NCBI GenBank assembly: GCA_019186825.1
Contig: JABARP010000002.1
Span: 62,001 to 126,000 of the forward strand
Direction of reading: 5' to 3'
Length of the DNA stretch: 64,000 nt
Source of the DNA: Pyrinomonadaceae bacterium
GTDB taxonomy: Bacteria; Acidobacteriota; Blastocatellia; Pyrinomonadales; Pyrinomonadaceae
Shown here: positions 26,561 to 34,146 of the stretch, one piece after another
Position numbering within the stretch: position 1 is the first letter of the stretch
Layout of the letters: each line of letters starts with the position of its first letter
Made by a program: the position numbers and the translations under genes
The notes under the pieces: model-generated
Databases searched by the model: none
What the model saw: only the letters and a program-made list of their open reading frames with translations
What the model was told of the DNA's origin: nothing

Positions 26561-27922
26561 CTACCGCGCGAGATTTTCGAACCGCGTGTGTTCTTTTATG
26601 AAGGCCAGATCGACAGTGCCCGTCGGGCCGTTACGCTGCTTTGCAATGATCAGTTGGGCAAGCCCCATCAAGGATTCGTCGGTTCGGTTGTAATACTCTG
26701 GCCGATAGATGAACCCGACAACGTCGGCGTCCTGCTCAATAGAGCCGGATTCACGCAGGTCGCTCAAGACGGGTGTCGGCGGATTACGGCCCTCAGCCGC
26801 ACGCGACAGCTGCGAGAGTGCAACGACCGGAACGTCAAGCTCTTTAGCAAGAGCTTTCAGCTCACGAGAGATCTGAGAGACCTCCTGTTGACGCGATTCT
26901 GTTCGCTTAGAGCCGCTCATTAGTTGGAGATAGTCCACGACAATAAGATCAAGCCCCTTCTGCTCAGCGACGAGACGGCGGCATTTGGCACGCATTTCCA
27001 TAACGGAGATGCCGGGCGTGTCATCGATGAAGATACGCGCAGCACTTAGGACCGAGATCGCTTCGGCGAGGCGCTCCCATTCGCTTTGGATAAGATGGCC
27101 GCTGCGGAACCTATGAGCGTTAATACGCCCCTCGGAAGCAAGAAGCCTGGTCACGAGCTGCTCTTTCGACATTTCAAGCGAAAAGATGGCAACGACGGCG
27201 TTTGCTCGCAAGGCCGCATTTTGCGCGAGCGTAAGGCAGAGTGCTGTTTTGCCCATGGACGGCCGGCCGGCAATGATGATGAGGTCGGTCCGTTGAAATC
27301 CCGATGTTAGGTCGTCGAGCTCGTGAAACCCCGTCGTCAGTCCAGTAATTCCGCCGGCACCGCCCTGCATGTGCTCTTTGACACGTGCAAGGACTCGGTC
27401 GGCAACGGGCGCAATGCGAGCAAAACTCTCACGTGTCCGCGCCTCGGCTAGAGCAAAGATCTGCTGTTCCGCATGGTCGAGTATGTCAGCAGATTCGAGC
27501 TGTTCTTCGAGGGCTTCGCTCGTTATCGAATTACATGTACGAACGAGCTGCCGGAGGACCGATTTGTCATGAACGACCTTTATATACTCCTGGACGTTCG
27601 AAAAATGCGGCAAGCCCAACGCGAGGTTTGCGACCGCCGTAACGCCGCCGACTGCCTCGAGCGAACCTTCTTTCTTCAGTTCTTCACCGATCAGGACCGC
27701 ATCGATCTGTCGCTGACGTTCAAAGAGCGAGAGCATCGCCGTATAGACCGAGCGATTGAACTGCGAGTAAAAATCCTCCGGCCTCAAATGCTCTATCGCC
27801 TCGGCGATCACCGCATTATCGAGCAAGATCGCCCCGAGGATGACGCGCTCGCTTGCCTCGCTCGAAGGAAGAGGTTTTTCGAGATACTGCTCTCGGCGAT
27901 TGTCGGGAAAGGCACTTACCAT
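26561..27922 (-). CDS. dnaB: Replicative DNA helicase
   Basis: Hexameric 5'-3' fork helicase, 453 residues from ATG 27922 (MVSAFPDNRR). The frame is open 34 codons upstream, but that part crosses the promoter. The N-terminal domain contains SEASERVILGAILLD, and the RecA-like domain has GRPSMGKTALCL (Walker A), FSLEMSKEQL, IVVDYLQLM (Walker B) and SDLRESGSIEQDADVV. No intein was seen. The helicase follows rplI, as in many bacteria, behind its own promoter. Confidence 0.96.
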   Translation of the reverse strand: MVSAFPDNRREQYLEKPLPSSEASERVILGAILLDNAVIAEAIEHLRPEDFYSQFNRSVYTAMLSLFERQRQIDAVLIGEELKKEGSLEAVGGVTAVANLALGLPHFSNVQEYIKVVHDKSVLRQLVRTCNSITSEALEEQLESADILDHAEQQIFALAEARTRESFARIAPVADRVLARVKEHMQGGAGGITGLTTGFHELDDLTSGFQRTDLIIIAGRPSMGKTALCLTLAQNAALRANAVVAIFSLEMSKEQLVTRLLASEGRINAHRFRSGHLIQSEWERLAEAISVLSAARIFIDDTPGISVMEMRAKCRRLVAEQKGLDLIVVDYLQLMSGSKRTESRQQEVSQISRELKALAKELDVPVVALSQLSRAAEGRNPPTPVLSDLRESGSIEQDADVVGFIYRPEYYNRTDESLMGLAQLIIAKQRNGPTGTVDLAFIKEHTRFENLAR

Positions 27923-27938
27923 CTTGGTTGGTCTCTGT

Positions 27939-27967
27939 ATTCTAGAACGAAAGAACCTGGTTGTCGA
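27939..27967 (-). promoter_or_regulatory. Sigma-70 promoter of dnaB
   Basis: On the minus strand, TCGACA (27967-27962), a 17-base spacer and TAGAAT (27944-27939). The start codon is 17 bases downstream of the -10. Confidence 0.6.
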
Positions 27968-28041
27968 TTGGCCGCTGGCGATACCGCTGAAGACCCACAT
28001 TTTGCAGCATTCTGGTTGCAACAAATGCGCTAATCACCAAA

Positions 28042-28070
28042 CCCTCGAATCGAACGAACCGATTCGAGGG
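28042..28070 (-). repeat. Perfect 10-bp hairpin between rplI and dnaB
   Basis: CCCTCGAATC (28042-28051) and GATTCGAGGG (28061-28070) with a nine-base loop. On the minus strand it is followed only by TTT, so it is a weak terminator at best. It sits just downstream of the rplI terminator. Confidence 0.55.
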
Positions 28071-28086
28071 CCTGTGGAACTACAAG

Positions 28087-28110
28087 AAAACGTCTCCCTT
28101 TGAGGAGACG
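28087..28110 (-). terminator. Intrinsic terminator after rplI
   Basis: On the minus strand, CGTCTCC and GGAGACG (28110-28104 / 28097-28091) pair around a six-base loop, followed by TTTT. It separates the ribosomal protein operon from dnaB. Confidence 0.7.
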
Positions 28111-28136
28111 CTTTCGCCACTTTGAGCGGATAGAAA

Positions 28137-28679
28137 CTAAGCTTCTGTGGATCCTGCCGAAGCCGTTTCTTCCGTTGCAGCCGGTGCCTCCGCAACCTTC
28201 GCCGCAGGTTTTTCGACCTCGCTGCCAGCCTCAGCCGAAACCGTGACCGGGATCGGGATGGTAACTTCGCGGTGAAGTTTCACATTGACGCTGTACTCGC
28301 CGGTCTCCTTGATCGGATCGCGCAGCGAAATGCGTTTGCGATCGATCTCGTAACCCTTTGCCTTAAGTGCATCGGCGATATCCATCGAAGTGACCGAGCC
28401 GAACAACGTCCCATGCTCGCCGGCCTTCCGCTCAAAAGCAAGCGAAATAGAGGCCATTTGCTCTTTCTGGGCCTGTGCGGTTGCCACTTCAACAGCGGCT
28501 TTCTTCAACAGGGCTGCACGCTCCTGCTCGATCTGTTTGATATTTCCTTTGGTAGCGAGAGTTGCAAACCCCTGCGGCAGAAGGTAGTTGCGCGCGTACC
28601 CGGCCTTGACCTTGACGATCTCGCCGCGTCCGCCGAGGCTATCAATATCCTCGCGTAAAAGTACGGTTGTATTTGCCAT
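28137..28679 (-). CDS. rplI: Ribosomal protein L9 with Ala/Glu-rich tail
   Basis: L9 spans the L1 stalk base and reaches a neighbouring ribosome. TVLLREDIDSLGGRGEIVKV and YARNYLLPQGFA are the N-terminal domain, and the long connecting helix and the C-terminal domain (GTLFGSVTSMDIADAL, KRISLRDPIKETGEYSV) are normal. After the fold ends (~150) comes a ~30-residue Ala/Glu/Pro tail, giving 180 residues. Follows rpsR in the same operon. Confidence 0.96.
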   Translation of the reverse strand: MANTTVLLREDIDSLGGRGEIVKVKAGYARNYLLPQGFATLATKGNIKQIEQERAALLKKAAVEVATAQAQKEQMASISLAFERKAGEHGTLFGSVTSMDIADALKAKGYEIDRKRISLRDPIKETGEYSVNVKLHREVTIPIPVTVSAEAGSEVEKPAAKVAEAPAATEETASAGSTEA

Positions 28680-28748
28680 TATAAGATCTCCAATTTCGCC
28701 AATGCTGTCGCGCGATCACGCCGCGTGCAAGGTGGCGAAGAAAATTAA

Positions 28749-29030
28749 CTAGTCCGCAACGAACGGGAGCATCGCCATCGAGCGTGCCCGCTTGATCGCC
28801 TTTGCAACACGACGCTGGTCCTTCGCCGTAATGCCTGAGATACGACGCGGCATGATCTTGCCACGCTCAGGAATGAACTGACGCAGGAATTCCACGTCCT
28901 TCCAATCGACATAGGCCGGAACAACCTGCCGTGGACGACGACGCTGGTATCTACGCGGACGATCACCGATGATATCTTCGCCAACACCAAGGTCGCGATC
29001 ATCTACCATTTCCATTTCTTTGTCTGCCAT
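28749..29030 (-). CDS. rpsR: Ribosomal protein S18
   Basis: 93 residues. [20 protein letters not shown], then [20 protein letters not shown] are diagnostic, and it ends [13 protein letters not shown]. An acidic N-terminal extension (residues 1-22) precedes the basic part. It lies 14 bases behind rpsF, with no ssb gene between them, unlike in many other phyla. Confidence 0.96.
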   Translation of the reverse strand: MADKEMEMVDDRDLGVGEDIIGDRPRRYQRRRPRQVVPAYVDWKDVEFLRQFIPERGKIMPRRISGITAKDQRRVAKAIKRARSMAMLPFVAD

Positions 29031-29044
29031 AAAACTCTCCTGTA

Positions 29045-29446
29045 CTAGGCTTCCGCCGGTGCCTCCGCGGGTTCACTTACAGCTGGCTTGAACGACGCGC
29101 GTTTTGCAGCCTTTGCTTCTTTCTTTGCTTTGATCGCTTCGGCCTTCTTGCGATCCTCATCGACCCGGACGGTGATGTAACGCATGATCATATCGTTAAC
29201 GCGCATACGGCGTTCGAGTTCTGCGATCTCTTGTCCGGTACCTTCGATCTCAAACAGGACATAGTGTCCCTGCTGCTTCTTTTCGATCGGATAAGCAAGG
29301 TCCTTAAGGCCGATATTATCGACCTTCACGACGCTGCCGCCTTCTTTCTCGACCAACTTCCCGACGGCGGTATTGAGCTTTTCAATACGATCGCTGGCCG
29401 TCTCAGGGTTGACGATATACATAACTTCGTATGTTCTTTTTGCCAT
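29045..29446 (-). CDS. rpsF: Ribosomal protein S6
   Basis: S6 binds S18 on the 30S platform; 133 residues. [33 protein letters not shown] (as [11 protein letters not shown] and [10 protein letters not shown]) and [17 protein letters not shown] are diagnostic. The C-terminus is extended by an Ala/Lys/Glu-rich tail ending [15 protein letters not shown] ribosome binding site precedes the ATG, and it is the first ribosomal gene after pth. Confidence 0.96.
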   Translation of the reverse strand: MAKRTYEVMYIVNPETASDRIEKLNTAVGKLVEKEGGSVVKVDNIGLKDLAYPIEKKQQGHYVLFEIEGTGQEIAELERRMRVNDMIMRYITVRVDEDRKKAEAIKAKKEAKAAKRASFKPAVSEPAEAPAEA

Positions 29447-29519
29447 TTCTTATCTATTCTCCTTTTGGCTTACAAACCTCGATCCAAGATAGGTTCGAAG
29501 TAAGGAAATCTCATCTATT

Positions 29520-30101
29520 TCAATTAAACTTCTGCATCGCCACATCGACACCGTCCCGAAGGATGGTCTCGATCGCTTCACCTGCTCGATCGAGCAGCTC
29601 TGGCAGTTCGGCCGCTTCCCTGCGAGTGAACTCCTCGAGAACAAACCGAGATGCGTCCGAGATCGGATGTTCCGGCATTATGCCGATCCGCAATCGAATG
29701 AACTCTTGAGTTCCGGTGCGTTCAATTATCGACCGCAGGCCGTTCTGTCCTCCGTGCGTTCCCTTTGGCCGAATTCTGATCGAACCGAAAGGGAGCGCAA
29801 GGTCGTCCGATATGACGATCAAATTTTCAATACGCCGCCCCGCTTTTGAAAGCAGGCACTTTACGGAATCTCCCGAGAGATTCATGAAGGTCTGCGGCTT
29901 TACCAACTCAACGCTCTCACCCGCGATGAGCGTACGCCCAACAAGGGCTTTACATTCTTCGCGGCCAACGCGTGTTTGATGTCTGCCGGCCAAAAGATCG
30001 ACCAGCATAAAACCGAGGTTGTGACGCGTTCGCTCGTACTGCCGTCCGGGGTTTCCGAGACCGACAACGAGCCAGTGCCATTTGTCGGCGTTCTCAAACA
30101 T
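29520..30101 (-). CDS. pth: Peptidyl-tRNA hydrolase
   Basis: Releases peptides from prematurely dropped peptidyl-tRNA; about 193 residues. VVGLGNPGRQYERTRHNLGF carries the catalytic His and Asn-containing motif, and KPQTFMNLSGDSV and GSIRIRPKGTHGGQNGLRSI (as RIRPKGTHGG plus QNGLRSI) bind substrate. ATG 30101 is chosen; a TTG one codon upstream is possible. It sits between rplY and rpsF, the common arrangement. Confidence 0.96.
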   Translation of the reverse strand: MFENADKWHWLVVGLGNPGRQYERTRHNLGFMLVDLLAGRHQTRVGREECKALVGRTLIAGESVELVKPQTFMNLSGDSVKCLLSKAGRRIENLIVISDDLALPFGSIRIRPKGTHGGQNGLRSIIERTGTQEFIRLRIGIMPEHPISDASRFVLEEFTRREAAELPELLDRAGEAIETILRDGVDVAMQKFN

Positions 30102-30125
30102 CAAGCAAGACCGTTAGCGTGCCCG

Positions 30126-30773
30126 CTATTCTGCGGATTCGCCTTCAGGTTTGGCCTCACCTTCGACCGCCGGCTCTGCACCGGCATCGACCTGCGATTC
30201 AAGTTCAGGCTCCTTAGCGACAATAACGTGTGCGACGACAGCGTCAGCATCGCCATGGACCTCGATGCCTTTTTCGACCTTAAGATCAGAAACGTGGATC
30301 GCCTCACCGACCTTCAAGGCCGTGACGTCAACAATGATCGCGTCAGGGGCACTCGCGGGCTCGCAAAGCACCTTGACCTCACGAAGGACCTGGTCGAGGA
30401 TGCCGCCCTCTTCCTTCACGCCTACAGGATCGCCCTCGAGGTGAACCGGAACGGTAAGCTCGATCTTTTCACCCTTAACGAGACGGCGAAGGTCCGCGTG
30501 CATAAGACGGCCCAGGAGCGGGTCGATCTGACGATCTTGAAAGATCACATCCGATTTGCCTTCGCCGGCAATATCAAGCGAGAAAACGGTATTTGCACCG
30601 CTTTCAAGCCTAAGGATCGCGGCGAGGTCGCCGAGAGCCGCTGATGCTGCGACGCTTCCACCGCCGCCGCCGTAAACAACAAGCGGGACGCTGCCGCTGG
30701 CACGAAGCCTTCGAGCCTCGTTTTTACCGCGGGTCTCTCGTTTTTCTGCTTTTACAGTAATTTTTTCAGCCAT
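30126..30773 (-). CDS. rplY: Ribosomal protein L25 (Ctc family)
   Basis: 5S rRNA-binding protein of the long Ctc type, 215 residues. KAEKRETRGKNEARRLR begins the L25 domain, HADLRRLVKGEKIELTVPVH (as HADLRRL and KGEKIELTVPVH) follows, and the C-terminal TL5-like domain includes DVTALKVGEAIHVSDL. The last ~30 residues are a Glu/Ala/Pro tail. Lies ten bases downstream of prs, the usual order prs-ctc-pth. Confidence 0.95.
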   Translation of the reverse strand: MAEKITVKAEKRETRGKNEARRLRASGSVPLVVYGGGGGSVAASAALGDLAAILRLESGANTVFSLDIAGEGKSDVIFQDRQIDPLLGRLMHADLRRLVKGEKIELTVPVHLEGDPVGVKEEGGILDQVLREVKVLCEPASAPDAIIVDVTALKVGEAIHVSDLKVEKGIEVHGDADAVVAHVIVAKEPELESQVDAGAEPAVEGEAKPEGESAE

Positions 30774-30783
30774 AACACTCTCT

Positions 30784-31740
30784 CTAAATAAATAGTGACG
30801 AAACGCTCGTCTCGTCGTGGATCGACCTGATCGCGGAAGCGAGCAATTTGCCGATACTCAGAACTTCTATCCTGCCTTCGTCGATCAGCGAAGCAGCATT
30901 ACCGCTCGTCGGAATGGTGTTCGTAACGATCACTTTTTTCAGATGCGACGATCGAATATTGGCGACCGCATTTCCCGAGAACACTCCGTGCGTAAAGCAA
31001 GCCGAGATCTCGTTCGCACCTGCGTTATGCAGGGCCTCTGCTACCTTGCAGATCGTGCCGCCCGTGTCGCACATATCGTCGATGATCAGACAATTCTTAC
31101 CCTCGACGTCGCCGACGATATTCATCACATCGGCCTCGTTCGCCCTTTCGCGTCGTTTGTCGCAAAGGGCAAGGCCAGCATCGAGCCTTTTCGCATAAGC
31201 ACGGGCTCTTTCGGCTCCGCCGGTGTCCGGAGCGACGACGATCAGATTCTCGATCGGATTCGCCCGGAAATAATCCACGACGACTGGAGCCGCATAAAGG
31301 TGATCGACCGGAATATCGAAAAACCCCTGGATCTGCGACGCGTGCAGGTCGATCGTCAATACGCGTTCGGCACCTGCCTTAGTTATCAAATTTGCGACCA
31401 GCTTGGCCGCGATCGGCACACGCGGGCGATCCTTTTTGTCCGAGCGTGCATATCCAAAATACGGGATCACCGCCGTAACACGTTCTGCCGATGCCCTGAC
31501 GAACGCGTCCATCATAATGAGCAGCTCCATCAGGTGCTTGTCGCTCGGCGGACACGTCGGTTGGACGATAAAAACGTCGTGGCCGCGGACATTCTCGTCG
31601 ATCTGAAAGTTGAACTCACCATCCGAGAATGTTGCCGTTACCGCCTTGCCGAGATCACAGCCAAGATAGCCGCAGATCTCTTCCGCCAGAGCGGGATGTG
31701 CGTTGCCTGCGAATATCTTTATCCTTCCGGTTACGCTCAT
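30784..31740 (-). CDS. prs: Ribose-phosphate pyrophosphokinase
   Basis: Makes PRPP from ribose 5-phosphate and ATP; 318 residues. IKIFAGNAHPALAEEI opens the protein, RPTFSDGEF-like text (ATFSDGEFNFQI) and PYFGYARSDKKDRPR form the ATP site, DLHASQIQGFF is the metal-binding loop, and IIDDMCDTGGTI is the PRPP loop. It has a terminator upstream, after tRNA-Gln, and leads the rplY-pth-rpsF-rpsR-rplI group. Confidence 0.97.
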   Translation of the reverse strand: MSVTGRIKIFAGNAHPALAEEICGYLGCDLGKAVTATFSDGEFNFQIDENVRGHDVFIVQPTCPPSDKHLMELLIMMDAFVRASAERVTAVIPYFGYARSDKKDRPRVPIAAKLVANLITKAGAERVLTIDLHASQIQGFFDIPVDHLYAAPVVVDYFRANPIENLIVVAPDTGGAERARAYAKRLDAGLALCDKRRERANEADVMNIVGDVEGKNCLIIDDMCDTGGTICKVAEALHNAGANEISACFTHGVFSGNAVANIRSSHLKKVIVTNTIPTSGNAASLIDEGRIEVLSIGKLLASAIRSIHDETSVSSLFI

Positions 31741-31780
31741 AACTCATCGAGCATTTTCAAGGCTCGAAAGACTCCAAAAT

Positions 31781-31816
31781 AAAAACGGACAACCTCTATA
31801 TCCGAGAGACTGTCCG
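31781..31816 (-). terminator. Intrinsic terminator after tRNA-Gln(UUG)
   Basis: On the minus strand, CGGACA (31816-31811) pairs with TGTCCG (31791-31786), with an inner TCTCT/AGAGG helix, followed by TTTTT and more T-rich sequence. It ends the tRNA transcript before prs. Confidence 0.7.
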
Positions 31817-31833
31817 CTCATAATATTCACATC

Positions 31834-31908
31834 TGGCTGGGGCGGGAGGATTCGAACCTACGAATGCCGGATCCAAAGACCGGTGCCTTACCACTTGGCT
31901 ACGCCCCA
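31834..31908 (-). tRNA. tRNA-Gln (anticodon UUG)
   Basis: Minus strand: acceptor TGGGGCG/CGCCCCA, D-arm GCCAAGTGGTAAGGC, anticodon stem CCGGT/TCCGG (with one G-T) around loop CTTTGGA, anticodon TTG, and T-loop TTCGAAT. Discriminator G and an encoded CCA follow. Reads CAA, and CAG by wobble. Confidence 0.96.
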
Positions 31909-31954
31909 ATTCAAAAAAGTGAAGAAACTTACGGAAACAGCCACAGCATTGGCC

Positions 31955-32836
31955 CTAAAGGCCAAGCCCTTCGCGATACTCTGAACGCGAAACAGCTGAT
32001 ACAGCAAACTTTCGCCAGGTCGATTCACTATCGAGGGCTTTCTCAGCAGTTTGCCGTGTCTCTTTTTTGTCAAAAACGCCTACTACGCTTGCTCCGCTGC
32101 CGCAAAGGACCGCGTTCACCGCACCATGCTCCTCAAGAGCCATTTTGACGCGGGCGACCTCAGGAAAGGCTTTAAAAACAATGCCTTCGAGGTCATTTAC
32201 AAGCTCGGACACCGCCGGCCTGAGCTTCTCAGCTTCCGCTCGGCAAACAGAAAGATTATGATTTTGATCCGTATCTGTCAAGGTCTCGGCTCGAAATCGC
32301 GCAAAGACCTCGGCCGTCGGAATTGCAATATCGGGCGTTACGATCAGCATTTGGCCAGACGGAATATCGTCAATAGGTTCGATAACATCCCCACGCCCCG
32401 TTCCGATCGCCGTTCCTCCGTAGAGAAAGAACGGCACATCCGCACCAATCTCGGCAGCCAGCTGAGGCAAAATACTCGCCGCATCGACCTCCCAAAGCCG
32501 CGAAAGGCCTATCAGAGCAACGGCGGCATTCGATGAGCCGCCACCTAGCCCGCCCGGCGAAGGGATGCGTTTCTCAAGATGGATCCTCGCTCCCAGACTG
32601 ATTCCCGCTGCGGCACGAAGCCTCTCAGCCGCTTTTAGGATCAAATTGTCGGCTGTCGTCGGGATCCTGGGATCGGAACAAGTCAACGAGAGATTCTCCG
32701 ACACCTCAAAATCAATGCGATCGCAGAGCGACACGGTTTGAAAGACGGTACACAATTCATGGTATCCGTCGCTTCGCTTGCCAAGAACGCGAAGGCTCCA
32801 GTTGATCTTTGCGAACGACGGCAGCGACAACTTCAT
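31955..32836 (-). CDS. ispE: 4-diphosphocytidyl-2-C-methyl-D-erythritol kinase
   Basis: Fourth enzyme of the MEP isoprenoid pathway (GHMP kinase), 293 residues. PSFAKINWSLRVLGKRSDGYHEL is interrupted here only for length: it holds the substrate Lys and the DGYHEL motif. PSPGGLGGGSSNAAVAL is the ATP loop. AVLCGSGASVVGVF is the third GHMP motif. Placement next to tRNA-Gln and prs is the standard bacterial neighbourhood. Confidence 0.96.
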   Translation of the reverse strand: MKLSLPSFAKINWSLRVLGKRSDGYHELCTVFQTVSLCDRIDFEVSENLSLTCSDPRIPTTADNLILKAAERLRAAAGISLGARIHLEKRIPSPGGLGGGSSNAAVALIGLSRLWEVDAASILPQLAAEIGADVPFFLYGGTAIGTGRGDVIEPIDDIPSGQMLIVTPDIAIPTAEVFARFRAETLTDTDQNHNLSVCRAEAEKLRPAVSELVNDLEGIVFKAFPEVARVKMALEEHGAVNAVLCGSGASVVGVFDKKETRQTAEKALDSESTWRKFAVSAVSRSEYREGLGL

Positions 32837-32851
32837 CGGGTTAAGAATAGC

Positions 32852-32895
32852 AAAATGCCCGACTTTCGCTTATCTATTGTGCGAAAATCGGGCAT
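32852..32895 (-). terminator. Hairpin between the CAP-domain gene and ispE
   Basis: A 15-bp stem with one mismatch: ATGCCCGACTTTCGC (32855-32869) against GCGAAAATCGGGCAT (32881-32895). On the minus strand a TTTT run follows, fitting termination of the CAP-domain transcript. Confidence 0.65.
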
Positions 32896-32918
32896 TCGAA
32901 AGTTGTTTTTGCGTTCGA

Positions 32919-33470
32919 CTATTTCTTGTCCAGAAAGACCTGTGTGAAGAAATACGACCCATCGCTTGCCACCGCAACTCCAACTGCGGACTCTTTCCAA
33001 TGATCGTCCAGCAGATTTTGCCGGTGTGAGCTAGAGTTCATCCAAAGCTGGACAGTACGCGTGATCGGGTCGGCAAAACCTTTGTTGAAAGCGATGTTCT
33101 CTCCGATAGCTCGCCATTTCTTTAATCCGAACGAATCTGCGCGGTCGCTTACATAACGGCCATTCATATCCTTATGGCTGAAGTAGTTCATGGTCGCCAT
33201 GTCAACAGAATGTTCCCTCGCAACGGCGGCAACCGCTTCGCTCCAAACCAGAGCCGGTAGGCCGCGCTCCTTGCGCTTTGCGTTCAAAAGGTCAAAGGTC
33301 GCACGCTCAAGTTCGGTGATCATAGCCGGCGTCGGCATCGTAAACGACGGGACGCGGCGCGGACGAGCGAAGTCGCTGGAACCAACGACAACATTAGTCG
33401 TATTCAGGGATTGAGCGGGAGTTGCGATGAACGCAAATGCTGAGATCAGTATGATTAACGCGATCTTCAT
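32919..33470 (-). CDS. Secreted CAP-domain (SCP/PR1-like) protein
   Basis: 183 residues, signal peptide to about residue 19 (ATPAQS). The CAP core from about residue 52 shows LLNAKRKERGLPALVW, REHSVDMATMNYFSHKD, GENIAF and WMNSSSHRQNLLD, the conserved His/Glu pocket of bacterial YkwD-type CAP proteins. The biological role of bacterial members is mostly unknown; some bind sterols, lipids or peptidoglycan. It is preceded by a riboswitch-like leader, so expression is probably tuned by a second messenger. Confidence 0.88.
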   Translation of the reverse strand: MKIALIILISAFAFIATPAQSLNTTNVVVGSSDFARPRRVPSFTMPTPAMITELERATFDLLNAKRKERGLPALVWSEAVAAVAREHSVDMATMNYFSHKDMNGRYVSDRADSFGLKKWRAIGENIAFNKGFADPITRTVQLWMNSSSHRQNLLDDHWKESAVGVAVASDGSYFFTQVFLDKK

Positions 33471-33481
33471 TGATCCTCACT

Positions 33482-33561
33482 TCGGCAGCCGGGCTTACGA
33501 TCAAACCTCTGATCGTCCTTAGGCTTTGCGTAACGCTCAAAAAAGTAGCGTCGTGCCTTTT
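33482..33561 (-). promoter_or_regulatory. Candidate cyclic-di-GMP-I (GEMM) riboswitch
   Basis: On the minus strand the leader of the CAP-domain gene reads AAAAGGCACGACGCTAC, then GAGCGTTACGCAAAGCC, a short hairpin (ACGATC/GATCGT) and AAGCCCGGCTGCCGAA. The block ACGCAAAGCC, a preceding stem (ACGCT/AGCGT), a P3-like hairpin and a closing GCxxGGCTGCC are the ordered landmarks of GEMM-I RNAs; GGC near the 5' end can pair with the terminal GCC. It ends about ten bases before the start codon. The match is by eye. Ligand binding is inferred from the family. Confidence 0.6.
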
Positions 33562-33671
33562 CGGTTAAGGTTCCTTGTTAGGCGGCAATTTCCGCCTGGT
33601 AATAAGAATATATGCCTATTCGAGCCGTTTTTCCACAGTTTTATTTGGTGAGTTAGGATAGTCTAAAGAGT

Positions 33672-34088
33672 ATGTTTACAGCTTCAAGCCTGGCAAAACG
33701 TGCAAACGTCCCGCTTTTCACCGTCCGCTATTACACGCGGATCGGCCTACTTAAACCGACGCGGAACAACCAAAACGGCTACAAGATCTATTCCGAAGCC
33801 GATCGCGATCGATTGCGGTTCATCTCATCGGCAAAGGAATTGGGCTTTACTCTGGGCGAGATTGAAGATATCCTTCGCCACTCGACCTCGGGAGATTCGC
33901 CTTGCCCGATGGTCCGGGATGTCGTAGAAAAGCGGATCGAAGAGAACCGGCAAAAGATCGCCGAACTACGCCGCCTGCAAAAACGCCTCGAAACGGCCGC
34001 AGAAATGTGGAAAGGCATTGAAAATAGTCCGCCCGACGGCCACACAGTTTGTCGGCTTATCGAAGCTTTTTCCGAAAGTTCCAAATAG
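33672..34088 (+). CDS. MerR-family metal-responsive regulator
   Basis: 138 residues. SLAKRANVPLFTVRYYTRIGLL is the winged-helix DNA-binding start, residues ~85-110 form the dimer coiled coil, and Cys78 (SPCPMVRD), His124 and Cys127 (HTVC) are candidate metal ligands. It is followed directly by a promoter with MerR architecture and the copper ATPase gene, so it most likely activates copA in response to Cu(I) or another soft metal. The Cys spacing differs from classical CueR (C-x7-C), so the ligand is uncertain. Confidence 0.88.
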   Translation: MFTASSLAKRANVPLFTVRYYTRIGLLKPTRNNQNGYKIYSEADRDRLRFISSAKELGFTLGEIEDILRHSTSGDSPCPMVRDVVEKRIEENRQKIAELRRLQKRLETAAEMWKGIENSPPDGHTVCRLIEAFSESSK

Positions 34089-34091
34089 CGC

Positions 34092-34123
34092 TTGACCTGA
34101 CACCAACTCACAGGTTGTAGGAT
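34092..34123 (+). promoter_or_regulatory. MerR-type promoter of the copper ATPase gene
   Basis: TTGACC (34092-34097), a 20-base spacer and TAGGAT (34118-34123). Inside the overlong spacer and -35 lies the dyad ACCTG-11-CAGGT (34095-34115). A 19-20-base spacer with a dyad between the boxes is the hallmark of MerR-activated promoters. AAGGAG follows at 34131. Confidence 0.8.
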
Positions 34124-34146
34124 GTTCTTTAAGGAGATATGAACCA

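Noticed and set aside
30817..31782. Long open frame on the plus strand opposite prs (321 codons)
   Set aside because: The minus-strand prs has every family motif; the opposite frame is a shadow without recognisable domains.
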